A DNA stretch of 64,000 nt from Triticum aestivum. Lineage: Eukaryota > Streptophyta > Magnoliopsida > Poales > Poaceae. Of this stretch, positions 44,230 through 56,717 are shown piece by piece (within the stretch, counting starts at the first letter, position 1; every line of letters starts with the position of its first letter). Under the pieces are notes generated by a model. That model searched no databases, had not been told where the DNA came from, and saw only the letters and a list, made by a program, of their open reading frames with translations. The DNA is taken from NCBI RefSeq assembly GCF_018294505.1, contig NC_057804.1, forward strand, positions 254,022,989-254,086,988, read 5' to 3'. The translations under genes and the position numbers were made by a program.

Positions 44230-44860
44230 CTTTTGCGTAGTTGGAATGTCCTTTGCTGGAACATTCGGGGTTTTAATTCGGATGCGAAACAATTTGGGCT
44301 CTCCAACGCTATCGCTACAAGTAAATGTGCTATTGTCTATTTGCAAGAAACTAAAATTCCTAGCATTGATCTTTCTTTTATTAAGTAATGTTGTCCAAGA
44401 CACATTGATAAATTTGCTTACATCCCCTCTTCTGGTGCTTCGGGTGGTATTCTCACGATCTAGAATTCGGCATTATTTTCTGGCATGCTCGTATCTATGG
44501 AAGAATTTGCACTCACAATTAAATTGCGATCCACCCAATCAGCACAGTCGTGGACTCTTGTCAATATTTATGGGCCTTGTTCTGGCGATGAACGAAAAAA
44601 TTACACTGATTGGCTTTATAATGTTGCTATCCCTACTGATGAAGATTGGTTACTTCTTGGGGACTTTAATTACATCAGGGATCTAGATAATAGAAATAAA
44701 CCAGGGGGTGAAGTTAATGATCTGGCAACTTTCAATGACATCATTCGTAAACAGAATCTTATTGAAATTCCTATCAAAGGGCGCTCCTACACTTGGAGCA
44801 ATATGCAGAAGGACCCGCTATTGGAACAACTTGATTGGTTTCTCACCTCCATCCACTAGG
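44230..44860 (+). pseudogene. LINE endonuclease domain
   Basis: In changing frames: NVLCWNIRGFNS (Asn of the APE-type endonuclease start), YLQETKIP (catalytic Glu), WTLVNIYGPCSGDERKNYTD, then DWLLLGDFNYIRDLDNRN (GDFN active-site motif) and SYTWSN in 44485-44859. A stop after FIK and another after ILTI break the N-terminal part. The final SDH motif is not clear. Confidence 0.75.
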
Positions 44861-45437
44861 TAAACCCACGTCTGACCGTACACCTTGTGTCGTTAACATT
44901 GACACAAAAATACCGAGGACCAAAGTGTTCTGTTTTGATGCTTATTGGGTTTTACATCCGGGATTCATGGAAGTCATTCAAAAGGCATGGACCAAACTAG
45001 TTAAGTCCACCAATGCAGCAACAACTCTTTGTCGGAAATCTAAACACTTGCGGAATGAGCTCAAGATCTGGAGTAAGAATATCTCTAAACTTTCCATTGC
45101 CATTGCAAACTCCAACAAGACACTTATGGAACTTGATGATATCGAAGATAAAAGGAACCTCACCTTTCCGGAGGCAAACTTCAAGAATATAATTAAGAAG
45201 CATCTTCTTAGACTTCTTGATTATCAACGACAATACTGGAAAAAACATTGCACCATTAGATGGGTCAAATTCGGTGATGAAAACTCGAAGTTTTTTCCAA
45301 GCTCTATCCACAGAAAGATTCAGAAAGAACAATGTTTCATCACTGCTGGCACCTGATGGTACATGTGTTGAAGATCACAATGGCAAAGAATCACTACTTT
45401 TTCACGCTTATAAAGAGAGAATTGGAACTGCTGCCCC

Positions 45438-46830
45438 CCACAGATGAGGTTTGATCTTCCTACTCTCATATCACCCACCCCTGTCCTTGACTCACTTACT
45501 GTGCCCTTTACCACAGAAGAAATAGACGTAGTGATCAAAGACATGCCTAGTGATCGTGCACCCGGCCCGGATGGTTTTAGTGGAATTTTCCTCAAGACAT
45601 GTTGGCATATAATCAAACATGATATGTACGAGCTATGCAACTAATTCTATGAAGGCACCTTAAACCTAGAAAGTATCAATGAAGGCCTCATTACCCTAAT
45701 TCCTAAAATCAGTTCGCCTTCAATAGTAAAAGATTACCGACCGATCACATTACTCAAATGTTGTCTTAAAATGATCACCAAGCTTCTTGCAAATCGTCTT
45801 CAGAAAATTGTGTTACAAGTAGTCCACCGCAACCAGTGTGGCTTCCTCAAGGGTCGCTCCATACAAGACTGTCTCGCTTGAGCATTTCAATATATACATC
45901 TTTGTCAAAAATCGAAGCGTGAGATCATGTTGCTAAAGCTCGACTTTGCAAAGGCCTTCGAGACCGTTGAGCACACGGCCATGCTAGATATTATGAAACA
46001 CATGGGATTCAACGACCGTTGGCTATCTTGGATTAGGTGTATGTTCTCATCCGGAAAATCTTCCATCCTCCTTAATGGGGTACCAGGACATACATTTCAC
46101 TATAAAAAGGGGGTGTGCCAGGGCGACCCACTATCCCCACTCATTTTCGTCTTGGCTGCAGACCTCCTTGAAGCGGCAATCAACAAAGCATTTAGGCAAG
46201 GCCTTCTTCATTTACCATTCCCGTGCCCCAGACAGACGGACTATCCAGTGATCCAATATGCCGACGACACGATTCTTCTCCTCCCTGCATGTGTCATGCA
46301 AGCACATACACTCAAGTCCATCCTGAACGTTTATGCAAGCTCCATTGGACTCACAATCAATTTTCACAAATCAACCTTGATCCCCATCAACACGAGTATG
46401 GAGCATAGTAAAGCCATAGCTGATATTTTTGGTTGTTCAATTGGGACAATGCCTTTCACTTACTTGGGACTACTGCTTGGTACCACTAAACCCACCATCT
46501 AGGACCTCATGCCACTTGTCTGTCGCATTGAACGAAGTCTCACCTCCACAATGTCCATGATGTCATATGGTGGGAAGTTATCTTTGCTCAACTCTGCGGT
46601 CACGGCTCTGCTTATCTATGCAATGTGCACTCTCAAGTTCACATCCAAGCTTATAGAGATGCTGGATCGAATCTGAAGAAGATGCCTGTGGAGGAAACAA
46701 ACAGATGAGGGAGAACGATCAAACTCACTAGCTGCATGGAGCATGGTTTGCATGCCAAAGCAGAGTGGTGGTCTGGGTGTTCTGGACCTCAAAACACAAA
46801 ATGAAGCCCTCCTGCTCAAATTCCTCCACA
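45438..46830 (+). pseudogene. LINE reverse transcriptase
   Basis: 45444-45644 has the linker into RT (FTTEEIDVVIKDMPSDRAPG, PDGFSGIFLKTCW). Further RT blocks (LITLIPK-like and YRPITL-like) follow in broken frames, then the 191-codon frame 45927-46502 with KLDFAKAFETVEH, GVCQGDPLSPLIFVLAADLL and the catalytic YADD (VIQYADDTILLL). TYLGLLLG is near the end. Downstream to 46830, SYGGKLSLLNSAV and CMPKQSGGLGVLDL are LINE RT thumb features. Confidence 0.85.
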
Positions 46831-47101
46831 AATTCTATAACAAGAAGGATATCCCTTGGGTTCAACTTACCTGGTTCATATGATCAAAAAATACCACATG
46901 GTTCCAATTCCGAAGGATCATTCTGGTGGCGTGACATACTTAAACTCACGCCGATCTTTCGAGGGATCACCAAAGTTAATGTGGTTTGTGGCACGACTAC
47001 GCTGTTCTAGAAAGACATGTGTCTGGATGATATACTAGCAAACACATACCCAAGAGCATTTTCCTTTTGCCACCTATGAAGTCATATCAGGTCGAGATTT
47101 C

Positions 47102-47745
47102 TTGAGTTGCACCGGCCTACAAGAAATGTTCCACCTACCGCTTTCACCCCAAGCCTTCGAGGAAATCAAGGCCTTGCAACTTGACACGACACACATGAAA
47201 CCCATGTCCTATGTTCATGATGTTTGGCATTATCTATGGGGGACGCAAAATACACATCCAAGCAGTATTACAACTTTGTCTTCAGAGAGACTCGAGCACA
47301 CAAGGCTTTCACTTGGCTCTGGAAAATCGAAGAATACCATGAAGATAAAAGTGTTCGGATGGCTTTTGATGCATGATAGACTAAACACCCGTAATATGCT
47401 CAAGCGGAGGCATTACAACATGGGCGATGATGCTCATGACTGTCCACTTTGTGACTCACATGTTGAGGAAACAATTAATCACATGATCTTTGACTGGTCA
47501 TTTAGCGCCCAATGCTGGAACATCTTGTCTATAACATGGACTTTGGATAACTGCCGACTCCGCAAGATTGAGACTGTGAAACAGACATGGGATTGGCCAA
47601 TGTTCATGGAGGTTTTTCTGGTTGCTGCCTGGAGCATTTGGAGGGAGAGAAACAACAAAGTCTTCAGACGTATTGCCCCGACTATCACTTCCTCGAAGCA
47701 TAGATTTGCTACTGATTTTTGCCTCCTCACAGATAGGGTGTGGGA
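47102..47745 (+). pseudogene. LINE zinc-binding (zf-RVT) domain, frame continues at 63394
   Basis: Open frame with KIKVFGWLLMHDRLNTR, then CPLCDSHVEETINHM and WSFSAQCW: the Cys/His pattern of the zf-RVT tail of plant LINE polyproteins. At 47745 it is cut by element B's LTR. The frame resumes after B at 63394 (SHKEFIISFVDNL) and ends at TAA 63439-63441. The five bases before B are TGGGA and those after are AGGGA, a target duplication with one mismatch. Confidence 0.82.
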
Positions 47746-49343
47746 TGATACGTCTCCAACATATCTATAATTTTTGATTGTTCCATGCTATTATATTACC
47801 AGTTTTGGATGTTTATGGGCTTTACTTTACACATTTATATCATTTTTGGGACTAACCTACTAACCGGAGGCCCAGCCCATATTGCTATTTTTTTTCCTAT
47901 TTCAGTGTTTCGGAGAAAAAGAATCTCAAACGGAGTCCAAACGGAATGAAACCTTTGGGAGCTTGATTTTTGGAACGAATGTGATCCAGAGAACTTGGAC
48001 TGGAAGTCAAGAAATAAAAGAGGCAGTCACGAGGGTGGAGGGCGCCCCCTTACTGGGCGCCCCCCTATCTCGTGGGCCCCTCGGGCATCCACCGACCTAC
48101 TTCTTCCTCCTATATATACCCATTTACCCCGAAAACATCAAAAGCGATCATGAAAAACTATTTCCACCGCCGTAACCTTCTGTATCCATGAGATCCCATC
48201 TTGAAGCCTTCGCCGGCGCTCCGCCGGAGGGGGAATCGACCATGGAGGGCTTCTACATCAACACCATAGCATCTCCGATGAGTTGTGAGTAGTTTACCAC
48301 ATACCTGTGGGTCCATAGTTATTAGCTAGATGGCTTGTCTCTCTTTGAATCTCAATACCATGTTCTCCTTGATCTTCTTGGAGATCTATTCGATGTAACT
48401 CTTTTTGCGGTGTGTTTGTCGAGATCCAATGAATTGTGGGTTTATAATCAAGTTTATCTATGAGAAATATTTGAATCTCCTCTGAATTCTTTTACGTGTG
48501 ATTAAGTTATCTTTGCAAGTCTCTTTGAATTATCAGTTTGGTTTAGCCTACTAGATTGATCTTTCTTGCAATGGGAGAAGTGCTTAGCTTTAGGTTCAAT
48601 CTTGCGGTGTCCTTTCCTAGTGACAGCAGGGGCAGCAAGGCAAGTGTTGTATTGTTGCCATCGAGGATAAAAATATGGGGTTTATATCATATTGCATGAG
48701 TTTATCCCTCTAGGGGTTTATATCATATTGCATGAGTTTATTCCTCTACATCATGTCATCTTTCTTAATGCGTTACTCTGTTCCTTATGAACTGAATACT
48801 CTAGATGCATGCTGGATAGCGGTTGATGTGTGGAGTAATAGTAGTAGATGCAGGCAGGAGTTGGTCTACTTGTCACGGACGTGATGCCTATATACATGAT
48901 TATGCCTAGATAATCTCATAATTATTCGCTTTTCTCTCAATTGCTCGATAGTAATTTGTTCACCCACCGCAATACCTATGCTATCTTGAGAGAAGCCACT
49001 AGTGAAACCTATGGCCCCTGGGTCTATCTCTTATCATCTAAGCTTTCAATCTACTTTTATTTGCATCTTTACTTTTCCAATCTATATTATAAAATACCAA
49101 AAATATATTTACCTTATCATAGTATCTCTATCAGATCTCACTTTCGCAAGTGGCCATGATGGGATTGACAACCCCTTTATAGCGTTGGTTGCGTGTTCTT
49201 GTTTGTTTGTGTAGGTGCTTGGGACTTCTGAGGAGCCTCCTACTGGATTAATACCTTGGTTCTCAAAAACTGAGGGAAATACTTACGCTACAATTGCTGG
49301 ATCACCATTTCCTCTTCAAGGAAAACCAACGCAAGCTCAAGAC
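47746..49343 (+). repeat. 5' LTR of element B
   Basis: About 1.6 kb. Contains a hairpin region at 48027-48085 (CACGAGGGTGGAGGGCGCCC ... CTCGTGGGCCC), TATA at 48111-48119, and a 36-bp tandem duplication (GGGGTTTATATCATATTGCA at 48677 and 48713) absent from the 3' LTR. Its first 45 bases are nearly the same as those of element A, so the two families share LTR termini. Confidence 0.88.
48111..48119 (+). promoter_or_regulatory. TATA box of element B 5' LTR
   Basis: CTATATATACCC about 30 bp downstream of the GC-rich hairpin, with a pyrimidine-rich lead-in (CTTCTTCCTCC). The copy in the 3' LTR at about 54736 reads CTATAGATACCC and has lost the consensus. Confidence 0.65.
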
Positions 49344-49518
49344 AAGACATACCAAGTGCCCATCACAAACTCATCTCCCTCGCACTTACATTGTTTGCCA
49401 TTTGCCTCTCATTTTCTTCTCCCCCACTTCACCCTTGCCGTTTTATTCGCCCTCTCTTTGCCAATCTCCTCTCTCTTTCGCTTGCCTTTTTGTTTTCTTA
49501 TGTGTTGGATTACTTGTC

Positions 49519-50941
49519 ATGATGGCGCAAGATAATACCAAATTGTGTGACTTTTCCAATACCAATAATAATTATTTCCTTAGTACTCCGATTGCTCCTC
49601 TTAATGATGTTGAGTCTTGTGAAATCAATGTTGCTTTGCTGAATCTTGTTATGAAAGATCAATTCTCCGGCCTTCCTAGTGAAGATGCCGCTACCCATCT
49701 AAACAACTTTGTTGATTTGTGTGAGATGCAAAAGAAGAAAGATACAGATAATGATATTGTTAAATTGGAGTTATTTCCGTTTTCACTTAGATATCGTGCT
49801 AAAGTTTGGTTTTCGTCTTTGCCTAAGAATAGTATTGATTCATGGAATAAGTGCAAAGATGCTTTTATCTCTAAGTATTTTCCTCCCGCTAAGATCATCT
49901 CTCTTAGGAACGATATTATGAATTTTAAACAACTTGATCATGAGCATGTTGCCCAATCTTGGGAAAGAATGAAATTGATGATTTGCAATTGCCCTACTCA
50001 TGGTTTGAATTTATGGATGACCATACAAATTTTTTATGCTGGATTGAATTGCTTCTAGAAATCTTTTAGATTCGGCCGCGGGAGGCACATTTATGGAAAT
50101 CACCTTAGGAGAAGCTACAAAACTCCTTGATAATATTATGGCTAATTATTCTCAATGGCACACCGAAAGATCTACTAGTAAGAAAGTGCATGCTATAGAA
50201 GAAATTAATGTTTTGAGTGGAAAGATGGATGAACTTATGAAATTGTTTGCTACTAAGAGTGCTTATATTGATCCCAATGATATGTCTTTGTCTACTTTGA
50301 TTGAGAATAATAATGAATCCATGGATGTGAATTTTGTTGGTAGGAATAATTTTGGTAACAATGCCTATAGAGGAAACTTTAATCCTAGACCGTTCCCTAG
50401 TAATTCCACTAATAATTATGGAAATTCCTATGATAATTCTTATCGTATTTTTAATAAGATGCCCGAAAATAGTGTTAAAGAATTTATGATCTCTCAAAAG
50501 AATTTTAATGCCATGCTTGAAGAAAAATTGCTTAAACTTAATGATTTGGATAGGAACGTCGATAGACTTTCGCTTGATGTTGATTCTTTGAAACTTAGAT
50601 CTACTACTCCTAAGGATGATATCAATGAGTATCTCAAATCTATGAGAATTGCCATTGATGAGTGCAAAGAAAGAACCGCTAGATTGCGTGCTAAGAAAGA
50701 TTGCTTTGTAAAAGCGTGTTCTTCTAGTTTCCATGAAAATAATGATGAAGATCTTAAAGTTATTGATGTGTCCCCTATTAGATCTTTATTTTTCAATATG
50801 AATCTTAATAATGATGGGACTAGAGATAAGTCAACTTTAGTTAAAAGGCGTCCCAACGATTCCGAGTTTTTAGATCTTGATGCTAAATTTCGTAAAAGTG
50901 ATGGGATTTTAAGGAATTTAATTATGATAATTGTTCTTTAG
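49519..50941 (+). pseudogene. Element B gag, two frameshifts
   Basis: ATG at 49519 (MMAQDNTKLC). Athila-like gag core: MKDQFSGLPSEDAATHLNNF, LFPFSLRYRAKVWFSSLP, DAFISKYFPPAK. The frame stops at TAG 50056-50058. It is rescued by a shift near 50050 into 50093-50941 (TFMEITLGEATKLLDNIM; a Gly/Asn/Phe-rich stretch NFGNNAYRGNFNPRPF that may bind nucleic acid). A second shift near 50913 separates it from the protease. The middle of the second frame (LEEKLLKLNDLDRNVDRLSL) is a probable coiled coil. Confidence 0.82.
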
Positions 50942-51549
50942 AAGATTGTATTTCCTTGTTGCAATCTGTTGTGAATTCTCCGCATGCTTATAGTCAGAAT
51001 AAAGATTTTACCAAACATATTGTTGATGTCTTGATGCAATCTTATGATGAAGAACTTAATTTGGAAGTTTCTATACCTAGAAAACTTTATGATGAGTGGG
51101 AACCTACTATAAATATTAAAATTAAAGATCATGAGTGTTATGCTTTGTGTGATTTGGGTGCTAGTGTTTCCACGATTCCGAAAACTTTATGTGATATTCT
51201 AGGTTTCCATGATCTTGATGATTGCTCTTTAAATTTGCACCTTGCGGATTTCACCATTAAAAAGCCAATGGGAAGGATCAATGTTGTTCTCGTTGTTGCA
51301 AATAGGAATTTGGTACCTGTAGATTTTATCGTTCTTGATATAGATTGCAATCTTTCTTGTCCTATTATTCTTGATAGACCTTTCCTTAGAACGATTGGTC
51401 CGATTATTGATATGAATGAAGGGAATATTAGATTCCAATTTCCATTAAGTAAAGGCATGGAGCACTTTCCAAGAAAGAAAGTCAAATTACCTTATGAATC
51501 TATCATGCGAGCTACTTATGAATTGAGTGCCAAAGATGGCACTACTTAG
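50942..51549 (+). pseudogene. Element B aspartic protease
   Basis: Frame 50956-51549 has the retropepsin core CYALCDLGASVSTIPKTL (D-L-G-A-S) and the second conserved block CPIILDRPFLRTIG, ending with TAG at 51547-51549 after SAKDGTT. It follows gag out of frame. Nothing resembling RT comes after it. Confidence 0.82.
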
Positions 51550-54368
51550 ATCTATCCTCGCTTTTATGCCTAGCTAGGGGCGTTAAACGATAGCACTAGT
51601 TGGGAGGAAACCCAATTTTATTTGTGTTTTTTGTGTTTGCTTCTGTTTATTAATAAATATTTCATCTACCTTCTGTTTAGACGTGTTTTTATGTTTTAAT
51701 TAGTGTTTGTGCCAAGTAGAACCTATAGGATAACCTATGGTGATAGTTAATTAGATTCTCCTGAGAAACAGAAACTTTGCACGCACGAAGATAATTTTAG
51801 TAATTCACAGAAATGTGTTTTTGCATTGATTCATTTTTCTGTAGATCAATATACAAATATCCCAGGACTTCCTATTTTGGTATGATTTTTAGAGTTCCAT
51901 AAGTATTCGAGAGTTACAGATTGTTACAGACTGTTCTGTTTTTGACAGATTCTGCCTTTCATGTGTTGTTTGCTTATTTTGATGCATCTATGGCTAGTAT
52001 GTAAGGGTATGAACTATAGAGAACTTGGAATACAGTAGGTTTAACACCAATATAAATAAAGAATGAGTTCATTACAGTACCTTACGTGGTGGTTTTTCTT
52101 TCTTGCACTAACGGAGCTTATGAGATTTCCTGTTGAGTTTTTTGTTATGAAGTTTTCATGTTTTGGGTAAAGATTTGATGGACTATGGAATAAGGAGTGC
52201 AAGAGCCTAAGCTTGGGGATGCCCATGGCACCCAAAGATATTCAAGAATAGCCAAAATCGTAAGCTTGGGGATGCCCCCAGAAGGCATCCCCTCTTTCGT
52301 CTTCGTTTATCGGTGACTTTACTTGGAGCTATATTTTTATTCGCCACATGATATGTGTTTTGCTTGGAGCGTATTGTATGATATTAGTCTTTGCTTTTTA
52401 GTTTACCACAATCATCCATTCTGTACACACATTTTGGGAGAAGCCCACTTGATTATAATTTATTGGAATACTCTATGTGCTTCACTTATATCTTTTGAGC
52501 TAGATAGTTTTTGCTCTAGTGCTTCACTTATATCTTTTAGAGCACGACGGTGGCTTAATTTTAAAGAAATTGTTAGTCTCTAATGCTTCACTTATATTAT
52601 TTTGATAGTCTCTTAGAAAAGCATGGTATTTTCTATGGTTATAAAATTGGTCCTAGAATGGTGGGCATCCAAGTTGGGTATAATAAAAACTATCATAGGA
52701 AGTGAAATGGATGCTATGATCAATTTGATACATGATAATTGTTTTGAGATATGGAGGTACTGATATTAGAGTCATGCTAGTTGGGTGATTATTAATTTAA
52801 AGAATGCTTGTGTTGAAGTTAGCATGTCCCGTAGCATGCACGTATGGTGAAAGTTGTGTAACAAATTTGAAACATGAGGTGTTCTTAGATTGTGCATCCG
52901 TATGAGTGGCGGTCAGGGACGAGCGATGGTATTTTGCTACCAATCTATCCCCCTAGGAGCATGCGCGTAGTTCTTGGTTTTTAATGACTTGTCGATTTTG
53001 GCAATAAGTATATGAGTTCTTTTTTGACTAATGTTGAGTCCATGGATTATACGCACTCTCACCCTCCCATCATTGCTAGCCTCTTCGATACCGTGCATTG
53101 CCCTTTCTCACCTTGAGAGTTGGTGCAAACTTTGCCGGTGCATCCAAACCCCGTGATACGATACACTCTATCACACATAAACCTCCTCATATCTTCCTCA
53201 AAACCGCCACCATACCTACCTATTATGGCATTTCCATAGCCATTCCGAGATATATTGCCATGCAACTTTCCACCGTTCTGTTTATCACAAGGACACACAT
53301 TATCATTGTCATATTGCCTTGCATGATCATGTAGTTGACATCGTATTTGTGGCAAAGCCACCATGCATAATTTTTCATACATGTCACTCCTGATTCATTG
53401 CCCATCCCAGTACACCACCGGAGGCATTCATATAGAGTCATATCTTGTTCTAGTTTTGGGTTGTAATTCATGAGGTGTAAATAAATAGAAGTGTGATGAT
53501 CATCATTATTAGAGCATTGTCCCCCAAAAAAAGGCCAAATAAAAAAAAAGAGAAAGGCCCAAAAAATAAAATAAAAAGGGGGCAATGTTACTATCCTTTT
53601 CCACACTTGTGCTTCAAAGTAGCACCATGTTCTTCATATAGAGAGTCTCATATGTTGTCACTTTCATATACTAGTGGGAATTTTTCATTATAGAACTTGG
53701 CTTGTATATTCCTATGATGGGCTTCCTCAAAATTCCCTAGGTCTTTGTGAGAAAGCAAGTTGGATGCACACCCACTAGTTTCTTTTGTTGAGCTTTCATA
53801 CATTTATAGCCATAGTGCATCCGTTGCATGGCAATCCCTACTCCTCATGTTGACATCAATTGATGGGCATCTCCATGGCCCGTTGATTATCCTTGTCAAT
53901 GTGAGACTTTCTCCGTTTTTGTCTTCTCCACACAATCCCCATCATCATATTCTATTCCACCCATAGTTCTAGATCCATGGCTCACGCTCATGTATTGCGT
54001 GAAAGTTGAAAAAGTTTGAGATTATTTAAGTACGAAACAATTGCTTGGCTTGTCATTGAGGGTGTACAAGATGGGAGCATTTTTGTGTGACGAAAATGAA
54101 GCATAGCCTAACTATATGATTTTCTAGGGATGAACTTTCTTTAGCCATGTTATTTTGAGAAGACATGGTTGCTTTGATTAGTATGCTTGAAGTGTTACTA
54201 TTTCTAATATCAATATGAACTTTTATTTTGAATCATTTGGATCTGAACATTCATGCCACAATAAAGAAAATTACATTAAGAATTATGCTAGGTACCATTC
54301 CACATCAAAAATTCTGTTTTTATCATTTACCTACTCGAGGACAAGCAAGAATTAAGCTTGGGGATGCT
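51550..54368 (+). other. Element B 3' internal region, non-coding on the sense strand
   Basis: Repeated AAGCTTGGGGATGCCC motifs (52210, 52263, 54354) and a string of CTTCACTTATATCTTTT repeats (about 52480-52600). An antisense ORF pair lies at 53059-53606 (listed). The polypurine tract AAGCTTGGGGATGCT at 54354-54368 abuts the 3' LTR at 54369. Confidence 0.65.
53059..53606 (-). other. Antisense ORF region in element B, with counterpart in element A
   Basis: Two overlapping minus-strand frames (53606-53223, starting MWKRIVTLPPFYFIFW, hydrophobic; 53382-53059, MCDRVYRITGFGCTGKVCTN with several Cys). The matching region of element A (57468-58061, also antisense to A) keeps MCDRAYHITGFGCTGEVCTN and QCTVPKRLAMM. 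Either a conserved antisense gene, or simply homologous untranslated DNA; reading alone cannot tell. Confidence 0.35.
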
Positions 54369-55237
54369 TGATATGTCTCCAATGTATCTATAATTTTTGA
54401 TTGTTCCGTGCTATTATATTACCCGTTTTGGATGTTTATGGGCTTTACTTTACACATTTATATCATTTTTGGGACTAACTTACTAACCGGACGCCCAGCC
54501 CGTATTGCTCTTTTTTGCCTATTTCAGTGTTTCAAAGAAAAGGAATATCAAACGGAGTCCAAACGGAATGAAACCTTCGGGAGCGTTATTTTGGAACGAA
54601 CGTGATCTAGAGGACTAGGACTGAAAGTCAAGAAATAAATGAGGCGGCCACGAGGGTGGAGGGCGCCCCCCTACTGGGCGCGCCCCCCTGTCTCGTGGGC
54701 CCCTCGGGCATCCACCGACCTACTTCTTCCTCCTATAGATACCCATGTACCCCGAAAATATTAGAAGCGACCACGAAAACTATTTCCACCATCGTAACCT
54801 TCTGTATCCGTGAGATCCCATCTTGGAGGCTTCGTCGGTGCTCCGCCGGAGGGGGAATCGACCACGGAGGGCTTCTACATCAACACCATAGCCTCTCCGA
54901 TGAGTTGTGAGTAGTTTACCACAGACCTTCGGGTCCATAGTTATTAGCTAGATGGCTTATTCTCTCTCCTTGAATCTCAATACCATGTTCTCCTTGATCT
55001 TCTTGGAGATCTATTCGATGTAACTCTTTTTGCGGTGTGTTTGTCGAGATCTGATGAATTGTGGGTTTATGATCAAGTTTATCTATGAGAAATATTTGAA
55101 TCTCCTCCTGAATTCTTTTATGTGTGATTAAGTTATCTTCGCAAGTCTCTTTGAATTATCAGTTTGGTTTGGCCTACTAGATTGATCTTTCTTGCAATGG
55201 GAGAAGTGCTTAGCTTTGGGTTCAATCTTGCGGTGTC
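54369..55237 (+). repeat. 3' LTR of element B, left piece
   Basis: TGATATGTCTCCAATGTATC onward, matching 47746-48610 or so. It stops at GCGGTGTC where element A inserted; 55233-55237 (GTGTC) is A's target duplication. Continues at 62698. Confidence 0.9.
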
Positions 55238-56717
55238 TGATGACCCGCAAGTATACGGGATAGTTGTAGCCTCTTTCGATAAGTAAGAGTGTCGAACCCA
55301 ACGAGGAGCTAAAGGTATAACAAATACTCTCTCAAGTCCTATCGGCCACTGATACGACTCTACGCACGCTTGACGTTCGCTTTACCTAGAACAAGTATGA
55401 AACTAGAAGTACTTTGTAGGTGTGATAGGATAGGTTTGCAAGATAATAAAGAGCACGTAAATAAAAGCTAGGGGCTGTTTAGATAAAGACACAACTAAAT
55501 TAGTTTTAGTAGCGAGCTTTTTGTTACGAGAAAGTTATTTGTCCCTAGGCAATCGATAACTAGACCGGTAATCACTATTGCAATTCTATTTGAGGGAGAG
55601 GCATAAGCTAACATACTTTCTCTACTTGGATCATATGCACTGATGATTGGAACTCTAGCAATCATCCCCAACTACTAAAGATTCATTAAGGTAAAACCCA
55701 ACCATAGCATTAAACTCGGGTCTGTGCTTCTGTCACTCACGCCACCCACCATAAGCAAATCATAAACATATTGCAAACCTACAGCAGGAATCCCTCACGC
55801 TTGCGCGACACGGACGACACAATAGGACAGCACCCATAATAAAATATGCAACTCAAACCAATCACGATCATCAATTAACCCATAGGACAAAACAGATCTA
55901 CTCAAACATCATAAGATAGCCATACATCATTGGGGAATAATATATAGCGTTGAGCACCAGGTTTAAGTAGAGATTACAACGGGTAAGAGAGAGGTTACAC
56001 CGCTGCATAGAGGTAGGAAGAGTTGGTGATGAAGGCGGTGAAGTTGTTGGTGAAGATCGCGGTGATGATGATGGCCCCCGGCAGCGCTCCGGCGCCACCG
56101 GAAGCAAGGGGGAGAGGGCCCCCCTTCTTCTTCTTCTTCTTCCTTGACCTCCTCCCTAGGTGGGAGAAGGGTTTCCCCTCTGTTCCTTGGCTCCCATGGA
56201 TTGGGAGGGCCGAGAGTCCCTCCGAGAATGGATCTATCTCTCTGTTTCTGCGTTCTGTTCTGGCTCTGTTTCACCGTTTCATGTATATATGGAGATCCGT
56301 AACTCCGATTGGCCTGAAACCTTCGCCGTGATTTTTCTATGAATATTAGCTTTCTTGCGACAAAAGAAGAGCGTCAACCGCCTTACGGTGGGATCACGAG
56401 GGTAGGGGACATGCCCATGGGGGTCAGGCGCGCCCCCCTACCTCGTGACCACCTCGGGCACCATCTCGCGTGGATTTTTATTCCGGAATTTTCCATATTT
56501 TCCAAAAATAAGCCCCGTCCGTTTTTATCCCGTTTGGACTCTGTTTGATATGGATATTCTGCGAAACATAAAACATGCAACAGACAGGAACTCGCACTAG
56601 GCACTGGATCAATAAGTTAGTCCCAAAAATAATATAAAAAGTTGCCAAAAAGTATAAGAAAGTGAATAATATTGGCATGGAACAATCAAAAATTATAGAT
56701 ACGACGGAGACGTATCA
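55238..56717 (-). repeat. 3' LTR of element A
   Basis: 1480 bp. It differs from the 5' LTR by a deletion of about 34 bp at about 55711 (the 5' LTR has text with CCCCTTTATCCCATACGC there, near 61660) and by scattered substitutions. GC-rich hairpin at about 56395-56460 and (CTT)n run at about 56126-56142. Confidence 0.92.
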
